This document shows, piece by piece, positions 12,501 through 27,500 of a stretch of DNA of 64,000 bases (positions are counted from its first letter, which is position 1; each line of letters starts with the position of its first letter). The stretch comes from Orthonyx spaldingii (Eukaryota; Chordata; Aves; Passeriformes; Orthonychidae), in NCBI GenBank assembly GCA_013397795.1, contig VZTJ01000009.1, positions 131,806 to 195,805 of the forward strand. Reading direction: 5' to 3'. Both the position numbers and the translations under genes were made by a program. The notes under the pieces are model-generated. The model did not search any database and was not told where the DNA came from. It was given only the letters and a program-made list of their open reading frames with translations.

Positions 12501-15500
12501 CACTGACATAGGCCAATCAGTACACCATAAATGTCAGGTTAGTGAGATTGAGCAGTAAGTAAAGCACTGCCAGCCCACTATTGGCTGAAATCAATTGCTT
12601 AAGGTTTAACTGAGAATAGCAATCTGTGTACGACTATGTCTGCAGAACCAGCTTGCGGGTGGAGAGTGAGTTGGAGGGTGGTTTAGGTAGAATTACCCAC
12701 CAGCTACAACCATGGCTTCATGTCCTGCATTTGTTCTCCTTCCATTTGAACAAGGTCTGCACTGACAGAATCCATGGTCAAAAAGTTGTTAGACCAGCCT
12801 TTTAGTTACAGAAATAAGATTATTCTTTTTTTTTTTTTACCTATGGAAGAAAAAAGGGTGGGGATAATACAGTGGGCTGTCTTACCTGAGCTAAGAAAAT
12901 TTTTGGGTCTTATTTCAGTAATTCTCAACTATTTTTAGTCCTCAGTTCCCAGACGGCTTTTTCATAAGGAAACTGTGGCTTTTTTTGCAAGTGGCTTGTA
13001 ACTGGAAACTATCACAGGTTTCACTAATGAGTGATTATGTACCTGATGGTCTGAATATCCATGAGATGTAGTTACCCACAAGACTGAATGTTTTTATCAT
13101 TTTGTGTAGTGACAGCTTGGACAACAATTCATTTGGCTTTGAAAGCATCAGCATTAAAATGTAGAAATCCATTAAAATGCTGTATGCCAGGATTTATAAA
13201 TTAGGCAATTTCCTTGATTATTGCAATCATTTACAAAATTGATTGTCCCAGTGTGGTATAGGCAGATTTCAGCAATGATCATTGACAACAGGCACATCCT
13301 CTAATATCTATACCCATTGTTCCCTAAAAGAAAACACTCTACTGTGAGGCTATTCTCCATCTCAAGGTCAATTATACATTGAAAAAGTCTACTAATGTAG
13401 AAGATCACACATCCTTAAAGTAGAACCACATCAACTATTTATAGCCTGTAATGATAGCTGGAACACTTATTTTTCCTTCTGTTTGCAATTTGTTTCTTGA
13501 CAGCCAAGGCATTCACTTGAATCTGTAGCACATATACTTTTTGTGATCTGTTATTGAAAGGTAAATAATTTTGGCAAATTGCAGCTGTAAATATTTATTT
13601 GATTGAAGATTTAAAAGTCAATAGTGTGTTTTATTTGTTGCATCTTAAAGTTCTAATTAACCAATAGATATAGTGTACAGTAACTTGATTTGGGTCAATT
13701 ATTTCTGCAAGACACAATCAAGACATTATGTCACAAAGCAAATATGCTGTAGAAGTTTTCCTATCTTAAAATAAATACAATAAAGCCACAACAAGCTAGC
13801 CACCAACCACAAAACCACAGTGCTTTTTACTTGCATGGAAATAAACAATGTGCATGGTAAAAACCTATAAATGTTAAGCCTTAAAATGCAGTTGATACCA
13901 GGAGATTCTTTTTGCAAACTGTGCATGAGGTCTAGTTGTAGCTAGAAACAAGCTATTTTGTATCATGCATATCATGAGTTTCCAAGACTAATGTCCTGCA
14001 CTTGTTAATCAGTCCTTGCCTAGACAAGATAGCCATTGATGTCACTAGGAGCTTTGATTTAATGAGGTCTTCAGGCATAACTGAATAACACAGTATCACT
14101 GTAATCACAATTCTTAAATCTTTTTTTCAAAGATAGATGAGTGGTTCTTTCAGATCAGCAGAATCACCTGCATATTGTCTGCTGCTGTCTATAAAGCAAC
14201 AGTATTGCAGTAAATGTAAGGGGACCCTGGTATAAATGCATTCATTTGACCTAAAGACAATATTTTGCTGTGAAGAAAGGAAGGTTTGCACTGCCAGTGG
14301 TTGTGTAGTAGTCCATTATGTTTAGTTAGGTGAATATTAGAATCAAAGAAAAGCATTTTTTCTTTTTTTATCTTGCAAAAAATTGCTCATAAATTTGTTC
14401 TTTGTACTACATTGCATATTAGCCGCCTTGATTTAGCAAGATCTACATAAACAGTTCTGTATTTTATCAGTAATTCAACCTGATACTTTATGTGTGGAGA
14501 CCTACTAGTGTATAAAAAAGCAAACTTATTGACCTGAGGGTATTTCCACAGATGTTTTGATTTCATCTGTGGAACTACAAAGTAGAGAAAAGTGGTTTTG
14601 TCATGACTACAAGTTCCTATGAAATAAAGACCATAGGAAGGCTCCATTCTTCATGTTATTACCTGTAATGGAGCTCTGGATTTGGAAATCGAGTAGTGGT
14701 CAGTATTTGTTACAGTCCTAAACTAGTAACCCTACATTAAGTGAAGTGTCATCTGAAACACATATGAAGTAAGCAAATCTAGGCTTCACTATTTTTACCT
14801 AGCCTAATCTTCCAGTTCTGTAAAGGTCACTATTTTTGTCTTTTAAAATATTTTATATGTACTTTTTGCCTGATGCCATGTCAGCATTCACATTGGAAAG
14901 CAGGATATTAGTGTTTTGTCAATCTATCAAAGGAATTTTATATCAGTGTGGAGTGGTGACCGATAGTATTTTTAGACCATAATTTTCTAAAAAGAGATCA
15001 TCATTAAAGTAAAAATATTTTTTAAAAAAGTGTTCTCTTGTCTATATTATATTTTTATTATCTTTTTTTAATATCTATTTCTGTTTCTATTCCTATTTCT
15101 ATTTTAAGCTGTCTTTAATGTTCTCCCCATTTCCACTGCTCCAGTAAAAGGAGATGAAAGAAATGCTCAATCACTTAGACAAAAATGAGGATAACTTAGA
15201 CTGGGTTTTTTTTTTTGTATAATCAGTTTGTAAAGAAGCACATCTTAATTTCCAATTGGAGACGTGAAGAGAGAGTTGTAGATTTTAGCCTGGATTTGTG
15301 TTAATTCATTTTATTGTGACCAGCAATGTTTCAGTGACAGCTGCAGTAACAAAGTGACATTTGTCTGTCACTAAAAAAACCTGTTTGTCAGAGTAAACAT
15401 TCTGAGATTTGACAGGGAAAAAAAAACCTTAAAAAAAAAATTCTCATCCATGACTTAGGGCCATTGACCATCTCACAGCAGGAAGACTGGCGTACTGGTT

Positions 15501-18500
15501 GGTTAGGACTCCTAGATGGCATATATTTGGAAAGTTCAGGAAGAAACACTAACATTTAATGAACATAAATATGGGGTTTTTTAACTAATGCAAAAATATC
15601 ATCACAATACTTACACAAAATATAACAGATTCCTGAAAAAAAGGGTTGATTGTAAAAAAGATGTGGTTTTCATCCAAAAGTGTAAATTGCAGATTCATTT
15701 TGACCAGTTCTAACAGAAACGCACAAAAAGTTACACAAACTCAGAAATTTCACTTGAAGCTGTTATAACCCTTTTGGGCAGTTATCAGAGTATACCAGCT
15801 GGGACCTCAGGTGTGTTTTGAGCAGTGTGCTCTTGTCCATGGACCCAAGCCCTTGTATTGTTAGATACCGTGCTCTGATTCTGGCATTTTTCTTCCTGAT
15901 AAATGTGAGGTCTTGTTTCTGTGTGGAGACCAAAGCTTTTCACCCAACTGAATCACTTCTTTTGTTCGTGGACAACTGTAGAGTTTAATTTGCTGTATAT
16001 CTTTCAGCATGTTTAAAAGTCGGGTACAGAGTTTAGAAAGCTCAGTTTCTGATGAAATTTTGTCACAAAGATAAGCAAACTGAAGATGAACATTGGCATT
16101 TCCTTAGACCACACATTAATAATGAAAATGCCTAGGAAAAAAATGGGTACCGTATTGATGGTTAAATCTTTGCCACAGTGTCGTCTAATCTGAATTTCAT
16201 TCTCTACTCTGATCAAACCAGGATCACATTCAAGTTACTTGGAATAAGATGTATTTTAGGAATATTAATTTTTGTTGCTGGTTTCTCCTGGTACTAATAT
16301 ATCGCCAGTCTAGGGGTTTGGTGAATTTCAAACAGTGGGAACTCTTCAGCAGAAACTACACAGCCTGGGCTCAGGGGTGTGTGAGCCCACCATATGTCAC
16401 AGCCTGCTTTAGAGTAGGCTATATATCTGAGCCTGGGTGGGCTCAGACTGTAACTCTGGCTGAGTAGCTGTTTGACCTTGGGGTCTGTCATTCCCAACAA
16501 AAGATGGCTGAAGGTCAGGCTGAGGTCTGTAGCCTCCCTTTCCTCCAACGACCATATTTGTCTGCCTCTTTTCTTAACCTTTGTGAGTTTTTGTTTATTC
16601 AATAACATGTTAATTTTCATACCCAAATTACACAAAAGTGACATGACCCAGAGGCAAAAGTGTTGCAGAAATTTTACCTCATTGTCTGAAACTGATTTTT
16701 CCTTTACTTTTGAATGGCTAATTTGTGAGCAATTTTATAGTTTGCTGTCAAGCCAAATCAGATGATCTCTCATTCAAAAATGTAGTAACTGCCATTTTGA
16801 TCACTTTAAAGGCCTTGGTGGAGTCTTAATCTCCTTAAGCCTTCATTCTTAATTTATATTTCTTCCACGTTGTTACTTATCTCTTCTGAATTCTCACAGG
16901 TCCACATACTATACTTTACACTAGTCATTTACACTCTATGGCCTGCGTGTCATAGTGGTTGTATTTATGATCAGAAACAGTTAGCAATGCCTCTCAGGAT
17001 GCTATCAATCACTATTTGAAATAACAAGGATATCCACTGAAGAAGTTTGTGCAATGCCTCCTGCCCTCTCTGAGACTGAGCAGAACACTGCTCTCGTCGT
17101 GCACCAAGCCACTGGTTGGTAGGCAGGTTAGGAGAAATGGTCCTTTCTCTGCCACGTTTGGCTTTCATCCGTCTGTTTTAAGTGATGAAAGACATCAAGA
17201 ATTTAACATTGCTGCTGCATCCACAGAGAAAACAGCTGGCTATAGTGATAGTTAAGACAAGGCAATTAATTGTCTTGGCAATAATTTATGATTACAGCCA
17301 ACTTAGTGAAGGTACAGACCATCATTGTGTCTGTTTTACTAATTTTTAACTTTTTTTACTTTTGTTCTATTTATTTCTAATTTTTTATTTAAAATTTTTA
17401 TTAAATTCTTGTTTATTTTATTATTTGTTACTGTAAAAATCTGACATTAAAACCTATTCTTGTGATTTTGGTGCAAAAGTATATGCATTTATCTTAAGGC
17501 TTCCTACAAGGGGAACAAACATTTTGGCATTTTGGCATGTAGGGAAGATGTTTCAAATTATTGGAAGAATTAACCGTAAGCTTGCTATTGAGAGCACCCA
17601 TTCTAGCTGTCATCTGACATTACATGTGGAAAGAACTTTTCTCTTTCAAAAGCAAAGCTGGTCTGGATGTCCATTAATATTTCTACAGTTAATTCCATTG
17701 CTTTATTAAAATAATGCTACAGCCATTCATTGCAACTTGATAATAACATATATGGTAAATATCTAACAGAATTAATGTTGAGAAATTTTTGTATAAGAAA
17801 GACTTTGTATTCCAGCATCCAAGGATCAGATTGCCACAGACTGAAAGTCTGACTGAATTTCTCCCTCCTTCACATCCTTTGAAAGTCTCAACTGAACAAT
17901 CAGAGAGCTAGATATCTTCTTCTCAGCAAATTCAAGTATCCATATAGGCTGAAAAAGCAGACTTTTAGATCACAGGAAAAATTGGGACGACAGATGCAGG
18001 CTGCTAAAACAATGTGTTTGAAGAAGATGAAGACTAGGACAGCAAGGCACTGTAATGCCAATGAGTTTGGAGAAAGAGCCAGGGCTTTCTCAGACTATGA
18101 GTATTTTAGAAGATTACTGCTATTCTTTCTCTTTGTTCTGAAAGATTACAGGTAATTTTAGCACTCTCTCACAAACCAGGGTAGACTTGTCCATGAGCAC
18201 TGCACTGTTGATCTATTACTCAATTTTTGTGCTGGTGCTGTCTGATAATAAGTCCTGGATATCCCACAGAAAGCCACAGGAAAACATTAAAAAATGATAG
18301 CATTCAGAATTAGTAATTTTACCACATATTCTGCTCTGGATTTTTTCCATTCTCTTGCTGATGAATTGAAATATTTTATCTAGGTCCAGGTTTCAAAACT
18401 TGCAAGGACTATAAAAGATAGTTTCAAGGACAGGCTTGAACATGCAAGGCTTTTCTTAAAGATCTTTTAGTGTCCTCAGCACTGTAGTAGAAACATGATA

Positions 18501-21500
18501 ACACACCAAGGGCGGATCACGGGCAGGCACACCTGGGTGCCAGCTTGCTGTGTCTCTGGTCTAAGCTGACCAGACAAAAGCTTGCTGTGGACTGTAAGCC
18601 TTATAGGAGTGTGTCTGCTAGCACAGTGCCACGCCCAAGGGAGCAAGTCCTAGCAAGGGGAATTGTCCTATGGGCTGAAACTCAATTGTGCCTGGACAGT
18701 GTTCATTATGACTAGAGTGACCTGGATCTCCATGCCTTCTGACATGACTCTGTTCTGTGTCTGTTGAGAAAAACTTTTGTGACTATTTGACCAACACATT
18801 ACTAGATTTTCTGAAAACTGAAAGATAATTTAGTCTTCCACTTATAGCTGCAGGTGATTTATCCTACCAATAACACTGACTTGGCTGCTCAGTGGTATTA
18901 AGTCAATAAAGAGCAAATGATGCAACTGCAAATGCCAGAGGAAGTCTTATGTTGTGTGCTTTATATTAGGGCAGTTTTGCACATACACACAGGCTGAATC
19001 AGTTCTAACATTTGCTCAAACTGTTCACAAACCTTATGGGTGAAAGTAGAATGGTTTCATATTAAGGTTTTGAGAACTCCAAGCAAGCTTCAATATTTAA
19101 ACCAAACCAAACTAAAAATCTGTTGCTGTGCCTAACTACAACCAATTGACTTAGAAGACTCCTCTCTTGAGTGCATGACAACTATTAATAGTAGAAATGG
19201 AAGCCTGGGTGTTTAACGACATATCACAAGGTCACTTAAAATTCTGAGTTTCAATTTATTCCTTTAAACTTTGTTGGGAGTTGGTGGCATTGAGAAGCTT
19301 ACAGAAAGTATGAAGTGGCTTTCAGAATCAGGACTTCTGAACTTTGCCCTGCTGTCAGAATGCAGGATTTTTTTTAGGTATTTTCATTCTATGTTTCATG
19401 ATGCTTGTACTTGTTAGTTAGTAAAAAGACTCCAATGTTACTTTCCGTTCAAGCAAAACCAAAAATGCTAGGAGTTTCAAAGAGAGACAAATATTTTAAA
19501 TTCATACATCAGTCTCTTAAACTTTTCATCCTGGAGGAGTCTGTTGGAAAGGCACCAGGGGCCAAGAAGAGAGAACTTGGCTTTTTGCATGAGCATAGGA
19601 ATTTGTGTTTGAGTTGCCCATGAGCATTACGGCATTTAACTCTCCAGCAAAGGGTCGTGGTAGCTATAAATTGTATAATAAGACTAGTATCATATGACTG
19701 AAATGTCTTTGAAAAGTTACCTTGTGTGTAGAGACCACAACCAGAGTACTGTGGTAAAAGACTACAAGGTGGCTGTGGAGGTGATCAGCTTCTGGAATAA
19801 GAAAGTCTTTGAATACAGTTCTTAAAGGAGCGTGATGTATTATCTTCATTATAGAAGAGGTTAGGATTGATTTGACTTGGTTTAGACACTTACATATGTA
19901 AAAGAAAATCCAACCTGGCAGAAGGGATTTTCTATTTAATGGATGAGATGAGATAAACAAAATACCATGGCTGGAAGCTGAAGTTAGACAAAATGTATCT
20001 CAAAAGAGGAAGGTAAATATGTTTAGCAGTAAAACATAAGAATACCTTGCTAAAAGAGTTTGTCACCTTTGACTTTTAAAAGGTCATTAGATGTATCAAG
20101 TTGTGCATCTTTGGTTTCAACAATCTTATCCTTTGCCTTCATGGCTCGTGAAACTCCAAAATTTTTACTTTACCTCCCAAGCCCTACACAAGGAGAGCAC
20201 GACTATCTGCATCTTCCTAGTAGTACTTTGCATAAGAGTCTCATTTTCAGTGGGGTGTTTTCTGAGAATTTCTTCTCTCAGCTGCCCAGGTGGATTCTGC
20301 TTTCTCTGTGTTTTTTTGGGAGCCAGAGAACTGCCACAGGGACTTTGATCAGGGGCAGTGGTGTGAGGTGTTATACTTTGATTTCACAGCTAGCACATTT
20401 GTGTCCTAGGCTGACTGCCACTGTCCTTGCACAATCTCTACAGCTTCAGGTATGGCTGCCCTGGCTTCCTCTGGGCCTCAGGGCATTAACTCCCTTAACA
20501 ATTCCCTGTCATTTTAGGGACATCAGGTACTCATGTCACTCAGTCCTCAAACATGTACTGGTTGTCTCCCTTTTTTCTTTGCCTTTTCCTGTATAGAAGT
20601 TAATGGTCCATGAAGCATAGTCTGGAGCAGATGATCTAACAGTCCCTTCTAGCTTTGAAATTCATAAAGCTACAAAGCCAACCAAGAAAAGTTACTGTGT
20701 CTGTGTAAACCTTATCAAAATTGAGCTCTGCTCATTCTCCCAAGAGTTTCTGTACTTATAAATTCCTCTCAGCCTCCTTTTATGACAAAGTGCAGCACAA
20801 CAGAGGAATTGTCTGATAAAGATGGGAAGAGAGGAGAGGGATTATTATAAAAGCTGTACATGTGGCTCTGCCCGGAAGTCTGCATATTTCTCTTATACAT
20901 GAAGTGGCACATGCAGACTGCAGTTTAACCCAGAGCTCCAGAGAAATAATAGTGGAAGAAATAGCAACAGTAGCTCCGAGATTTCTTGCAATGACTCTAT
21001 TGCGCGAATGCTGAATGGACATGCAACCACATACTGCAACCCCCACAGCTGTCACTTTGGCAAACCTTTTGATGAATTGGATCTTGATATTTACAGAATC
21101 TATTAAAATACAGCCCATCACGTGTTTGTTTATATGTTGACAAGATGATGTACACCCTGAAGGTCAAGGGTGATGTGAACTGTTTTAGTGTTCTTGTCAA
21201 AGCAGCTAAAAAAAAGAACATTTAAATAATTTTTGTAGAATAATTGTCTAAGAATGTAAAAGCAACATATGAAATTCTTACTTTGAAAAAATCTCTACTG
21301 ATCTGACACAAAAATCTGAACTTGTTATCAATCAAAAAGACTTTCCTACTTCTTCCCTAATATGTTAGAAAATTGGCAGCTCAGATAGAAAAACAAATAG
21401 CAAAATTAAACAGAAAGGAATTGATTTAACTACTTGGGTGGGTATCCAGTACCGCATAAAGTTTTTCATTTGGGCTTGTCACTTATGAAATATATTTTTT

Positions 21501-24500
21501 AAACTAATGAGTCAATGCAGCACATAAAAAATCTTGTGTTATTTTGCTATAAATATTCAAAGTCAGAGTTAGCTTTATAAATTTAGCTTTATTTCTTTGA
21601 ACATCATCCATATATATTTGATTTTTCCTTGCAGTTAGGAAGAAAAAGTACTATCTGAAATTCAATCATTTCAGTCTAGTAGTTCTCACAAATATGCCTT
21701 GCAATTCCAAATGTTGTATCAAGGTTGTTACCTGTGTGAAATTAGACTCCAAACTCATATGGTGAGGATTCCAGAGCATTCTCTCAACTTCATTGCATTG
21801 TTATTAGATTCTATTCTCATGAAGTGGGTTAAGAACTAAGGCAACTTACTGTAGAAGAATCTTTTTCCATCTCACATTTTTAATGGTTTTTTTAGCACCT
21901 TGGAGTCACCTGTCTGATAAATATATAATTCATGTCTCAACATAAATCCAGCTCATGGTCAATTTATGCCATAAAGGAAATCATACAAGAAGGCAGACAG
22001 AGAAGATGAGTTTCAAGGCAACAAAAAGTACCTTCTTTTTCTTGGGTTTGTTGTGTACAAGTTGTCAAATTGTTGAGGTATCCAAATGCTTCACTGTTTT
22101 AGAAAGGAATATTGAAATATATACATATATCTATATTTATCTGTATTTGGAATGCAGAGTGGAGTTGGGATGAAAAGCCCAAGAAAGAAGATGGTGTGAA
22201 AGTGAAAAAGAAAGAAGAGGTAGATAAAGGAAGGGGGAGGGGAAGGAATGGAGAAATGGATCTAGGCAGTGTGAGAAAGGAGGCATCAGCAATGTTGGAA
22301 ATGAGAAACACGAGGTGACAGCTGGACATGAGCTGTCCTGAGAAGTTGTGCTGAAGAAGTGGTGGTGTTGGCCCTCCTGTTCCCCTTGAGAAGAGGGACC
22401 TGAGAACAGCTCATGATATTTGAGATTTCCTCTTCCTAAAGGCAACAGGCTATGCCAGTTCAGCCTTGGTGACAGCCTATTCCTGGGCCCTGGTGTCCCT
22501 CAGTAAGCTGCTCCTTGAATCAGGTCTGGGAAAGGAAGCTGAGAAGCCTGTTCTTTTACTCATAATACAGAAAGGAGGTTGAGGACTTTTTTGAGCTCAA
22601 ATACTGCTAGTTTTTTCCTTTCCTTCTTTTTGTTATAGATTTCTAAGACTGTTCTGGCAACGCAAAGTGCTTGTAACTTTGTTCCAAAATGAAAGCCAAG
22701 AGACTCCTTCACATATCTAGAACCTTCTTTCTTTCTCTTTATTCCTTCAACTCACCTTAACCTTGCTCTTAAAAGCATTACTGTAAACATTTTCCTCTCG
22801 CTTTCCCCCCTCCCATGTTTTGGTTTTTAAATTTATTTTCTGTTGACTTTCCAACAATGAACAATTTAGAACTAGTTGTGAGATTGCTGTGTACAGGTTC
22901 TTGCCAGAGAGAGCTGAGCTGATACTACCAAAACCAGAGATGTGGTCATCAGATGTTAGGGTTCTTTGGTCCCTGGGGGTATATCTACCTTCTACATTGA
23001 GGTGTTGATCTGAATTATTTCTGAACGAGCTATTGCACCCACATGGCACAATATAAGTGAGTTTTCAGTACTTCTAACCTGGATACATCCTTTCAGGGTG
23101 CCTGGGTGTGGCACATTTAGCTGCATGCACAGGTCAGTAAGGGTTGAGATTCTGAAAGCAACCAAATTAGTGATCAGGGCTCTGAGCAGAGCTTGGCAAT
23201 TAAACTGAATACAAGATTTAAGTGACCCAGGAAAAAAAAAGGTGTCCCAATTTGCCTGTTGTTCTGAGCTATTATTATGAAGGTACTTAATTAGATACCG
23301 AAGACGTTTCAGCAGCATGGTATGTACAAACTTCGAGCAAGAAAATCTGAACATCGATAGCAACCCTTTTTAAAATTTGGGTGTGTGTGTGTGTGTTAAA
23401 CTCAATCTCAAGTATTAAGCTTACAGCAGAATCAGAAAAAGTACTTATCAAACCAATGACAGAATTTTTTCTTAATTTTCTGGAACGCTACATTAAGTTT
23501 TGATGTATATCATTTAAAACACTAAGCAGTATGGCGTAAAGCAAGGGAAGGAGGTGAATATGATTCAAAAAATAAAGTCTCTGCAAAAGAATCCAATTCA
23601 CTTAAACTGCATTTTATTCTATTTCATTTTTATTTACAAACAGGTAATAAAGGTTGAACTGCAGTTAACATCCTTGTAAACTGGAGTATGAATTATAGAC
23701 AAGTATTACACTTGCATTACATTTTCCAGATTTTCCAAGTTTGCCAGAGTGAATACTCTTTGGACAATGTTTCTGACAGTTTAATTAATTATAATGGAAA
23801 TATAACAAAATGCTCATGACTTTAACTGTATTCTTTGGCAAGGATTACACTGTATGAAGAACTTAATAACTCTAGAAAGGAAGGAATCCAATATATTAGT
23901 TAAGCTTTTTCATTTTTATTAATGCTCTTTGTTATGTAGTTGCTTGTGTGGGAAGCAGACGTTCAGGCAAGAAGAATGAAAAAAAGGAAGAACCAAAGAA
24001 ACAACTCTTTAGTGTCATGCTAAAGGGCTCTCATGAGCCTCACGGGCAGATTAGTTCTCCTTCAGTGAATGTGCTTAGAAACAAGGAAGTATGGTATGGG
24101 ATTTAGTCACTGTTTATTGATACATAATCACAGGATGGTTTGGGTTCAGAGGGACCTTAGAGACCCTCTGGTTCCAACCCCTCTGCCGTGGGCAGGGACA
24201 CCACCCACTAGACCAGGTTGCTCAAAAGCCCCATCCAGCCTGGCCTTGAACAGTCCCAGGATAGGTAATCCTTGGTGTTAGGGGCAGATGTTAAAAAGGA
24301 AAAAGAAGACAACCAAGTTGGTTGCTCATAGCTGTGGCTACTTTCACCACATCTGCTGTCCATGGCTCACTAGTGGTCTGCAGGACCTTGCAAAATGTCC
24401 TGCAGATTACATGAAGGACTGAGTTCAAAGGAGTCTCACTAGGTGGTATGATCATGGGCTGTATTTCAGCACCATCATGACAGATACTTTCCCTGACACA

Positions 24501-27500
24501 ATACAGGATCTATACCATGCCTAGCATGGGCATTCCAGTAGGATTTTCACACACAGAGTTAAGGATATCTGTGAACTCACCAGACAATTGTTTGTAAATG
24601 TCATATTTGTGTATGCACGCTCTCAGTTTGCTTGTGAAGTTTTGTTGCAGCTGAATGACAGGTGTCAATAGGGAGTATGGGCACAGCTCCCTTCAACAGG
24701 GTAAAAACTGACCTTTCCTGTCGTGTTTTGCACTGTCAGGATAATAAGATTATGGCAAGAGTCACTAGATGACACTGTTACATAGTTTCACACAATCATT
24801 TTTCTTAATGCCTGTGTAGATATCCTGCACTGTCTCCTGTGTTTCAGTTCCTGTTAGTTTATACTAATCCAAGCACGAGAATGGTTTTCTCTCTGATTAA
24901 GTCTTTCTAATTAGACTTTGCTGGAAGGCAGAATTGGTACTTTATTTTGTACAAGGCTGAATATGGTTTGCGTCCCAAAGACCCAAATTTGACAGCAATG
25001 ATTTCTCCACTGTTAAGAAAAAGATCTGCAAAGACCTGTGCCGTTGGAGAGCTCAGAAGATGGTCATGTGCACCACGGGACAAGGCTGTGTTTACACAGG
25101 GCCTGCTGGGTGATCTGGTGTGGTGTCATTGGAGAGAAAAGATCAGCAAGGGGAACCACAGCAGCTTTATTAGAATCCCATCTGCCCTCCCAGTTCAACC
25201 CGGCTCTGACGTGGAGTGATGGATGGTTTGGAGCCACTGCGTCTTCCATGTGGAAACTATGTCTTCCCTTGGCCCCTCTCCCAGTGGTGGAATTAGAGCC
25301 TGTGGTCTTAAGTAAAGGCTTTTTTCTCCTTCATTTGATAAGGCTGAAATAGTTAGACTCATTAGGCTTTACTATTTTATGCTGTCATTTGTAATGCCAG
25401 GATTTTTCTGCAGTTCAAGCAATGGTATCCCATTCTTGTCATACTCCAGACTTTCTCATCTTCTTGCCACCACATATTATCTCAAGGCTTCCATAAAATG
25501 ACTTGAGACATCCCACCCAGTGAAGTCTTGAAATTAAAATTGATTGGAAGGGGATCTTTTATTTATTTATTTATTTGTTTATTTTAACTTCTGAACATGT
25601 GTCTGAAAAGCTTCACTGACACAGTTTTGTGAGCAGTATCACAAAAAAAGCGGGTTTTTTTTCCTTTTGCTTTTTTCCCATGTTCTCTGCTCTAATCATT
25701 TCCGGGGTAGGAAAGGTCATTTTAGGGAAGCAGCTTTCAGCAATCTTAGAAACCACAGCTCTCTTAAAAACTGATGTTGCTGCTGTGTACTCAATTAAAA
25801 AAAAATTAAAAAAAAAAAAAAAAAAGAAAAAAAGACAAAAGGGAGAAGTATATTTTGGAAAGAATGCTGAAAAAAATTTAAAACCCCAAACTCTTGATTG
25901 GTTGACAGAATGCTTTCATAGTCATAATTGTGGCTAAGTGTTTTAAGACTGATACAATTCCATATATTTACTTATAAATATATTTATATAGGGAAGGTAT
26001 TTTTATTTTTCTAGTAAAAAATGCACTGCAGCAGTCACACTTCAATGTTAAGATGATAAAAATTGTTTATACCCTTTTCTTCAAGAGCATGAGAAAGCAA
26101 CTGGTATGAAAGCAATACAAAAAAAGGCTGAATTCTTTGAGTACTAGTGTCAGTAAGAGACTAGGGTCCCCATCTAGGGTGTGGCAATATATAGCAGGTT
26201 GTGCTTGCAGCATCAGCCACTAACATTCCATATCAGTAAGTACCTGATCTAAGGGAGTTAACCTTGATTACGATGTTTTGCCCTCTGATGTTGCCTGTTT
26301 CTCTCTGTTGTCTCTGCAAGGACATTGGGCAATAGGGTGAGGTTATGTACTTAACCCTAGTTGGTTATTGCTTTGTGAAATAAATCCTACCCTCAAGGGA
26401 CTAACAAGCTTCATTTTATGCTGCATTTGAACAAAGGAAATCACCAACAGTGTCCCAATATTTATTAAAGGGTTCCCCTATTGCACTCAGAACACATTGC
26501 ATTGCATCCAAAGATATTTCTGCACCTCTGGGCAAATACAAGCCAAATAGTTTTAATCAGGGTGATTATTTCAGTCTTATAAATTATGTAATTCCAGCAA
26601 AAATTAGCTTACCACAGGGTACCAAACTCTCAGTAAAGCACAGTAAGTAGCTGCAAGTACATCCCCTGCTGTCGGGACATAGGTAACTGATTTACACACA
26701 GAGAACAGACTTGTCTGCACCAGTCCCAGTCACTTTGATTGCAGTGTAGATACGTTCTAAATCAGTAAGATTTTAAATCTGTGATTATAATTGATATATA
26801 TGAAAGACTGGTATCTTCTCCTATGCAATGCATCCGACATATCTACTAAAACATAGGCTGCTTAAATTAAATGTCCTCTGTTTTGCAAATAAAAGGCTGC
26901 CAATATATTTATTGGGTAACATTTGTTCCCAATTGTACCCATCAGAAGGTCAGAAGAAGTTCAACATTATATGATGTAGTCTACCTACTTTTTTTAATTT
27001 GAAAAATGACCTGGTTATTGCCATAGCAAGTTATATTAAATTGTTTTGGTTGTATGATATGGGATTTTTATATTAATGCCATATTTAAAATGTATTTATA
27101 AAACAGTTGAGCTTTGGCTAATATATTTCAGATCTGTGCAGTTTTATAATTGAGACATTCTCAAATTTACAGTTAAAATTATTTTGTCAGGAACCAAGCA
27201 AAGATGCATTTTAAAAGGAAAACTTTTGATAATTGCATCATGATGGATCTTTTGAGTCCTGTTTATTTTTGCTCCAAGGATATTAAATCAATACAAATCT
27301 CAGAACTGACTGTATTCAGTATGTGAATGACATATGTGATGAGGTTTGGATTTTTCCTTATTTATGTGAACAGTATATGTAGATGTAACATTAAAGCTGA
27401 CAGACTGTTTAAGCAGAGTTGCACACTTAATGGCATGGTTTGCATCAGGTGTAAAGTGGAAATTGTAATACATATCTTTGTAATATTATAGGTGAAAAGT

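Noticed and set aside
20060..20596. 178-codon open frame on the plus strand
   Set aside because: Composition is Leu/Ser/Phe-rich and intron-like, no family is recognisable, and there is no splice or promoter context.
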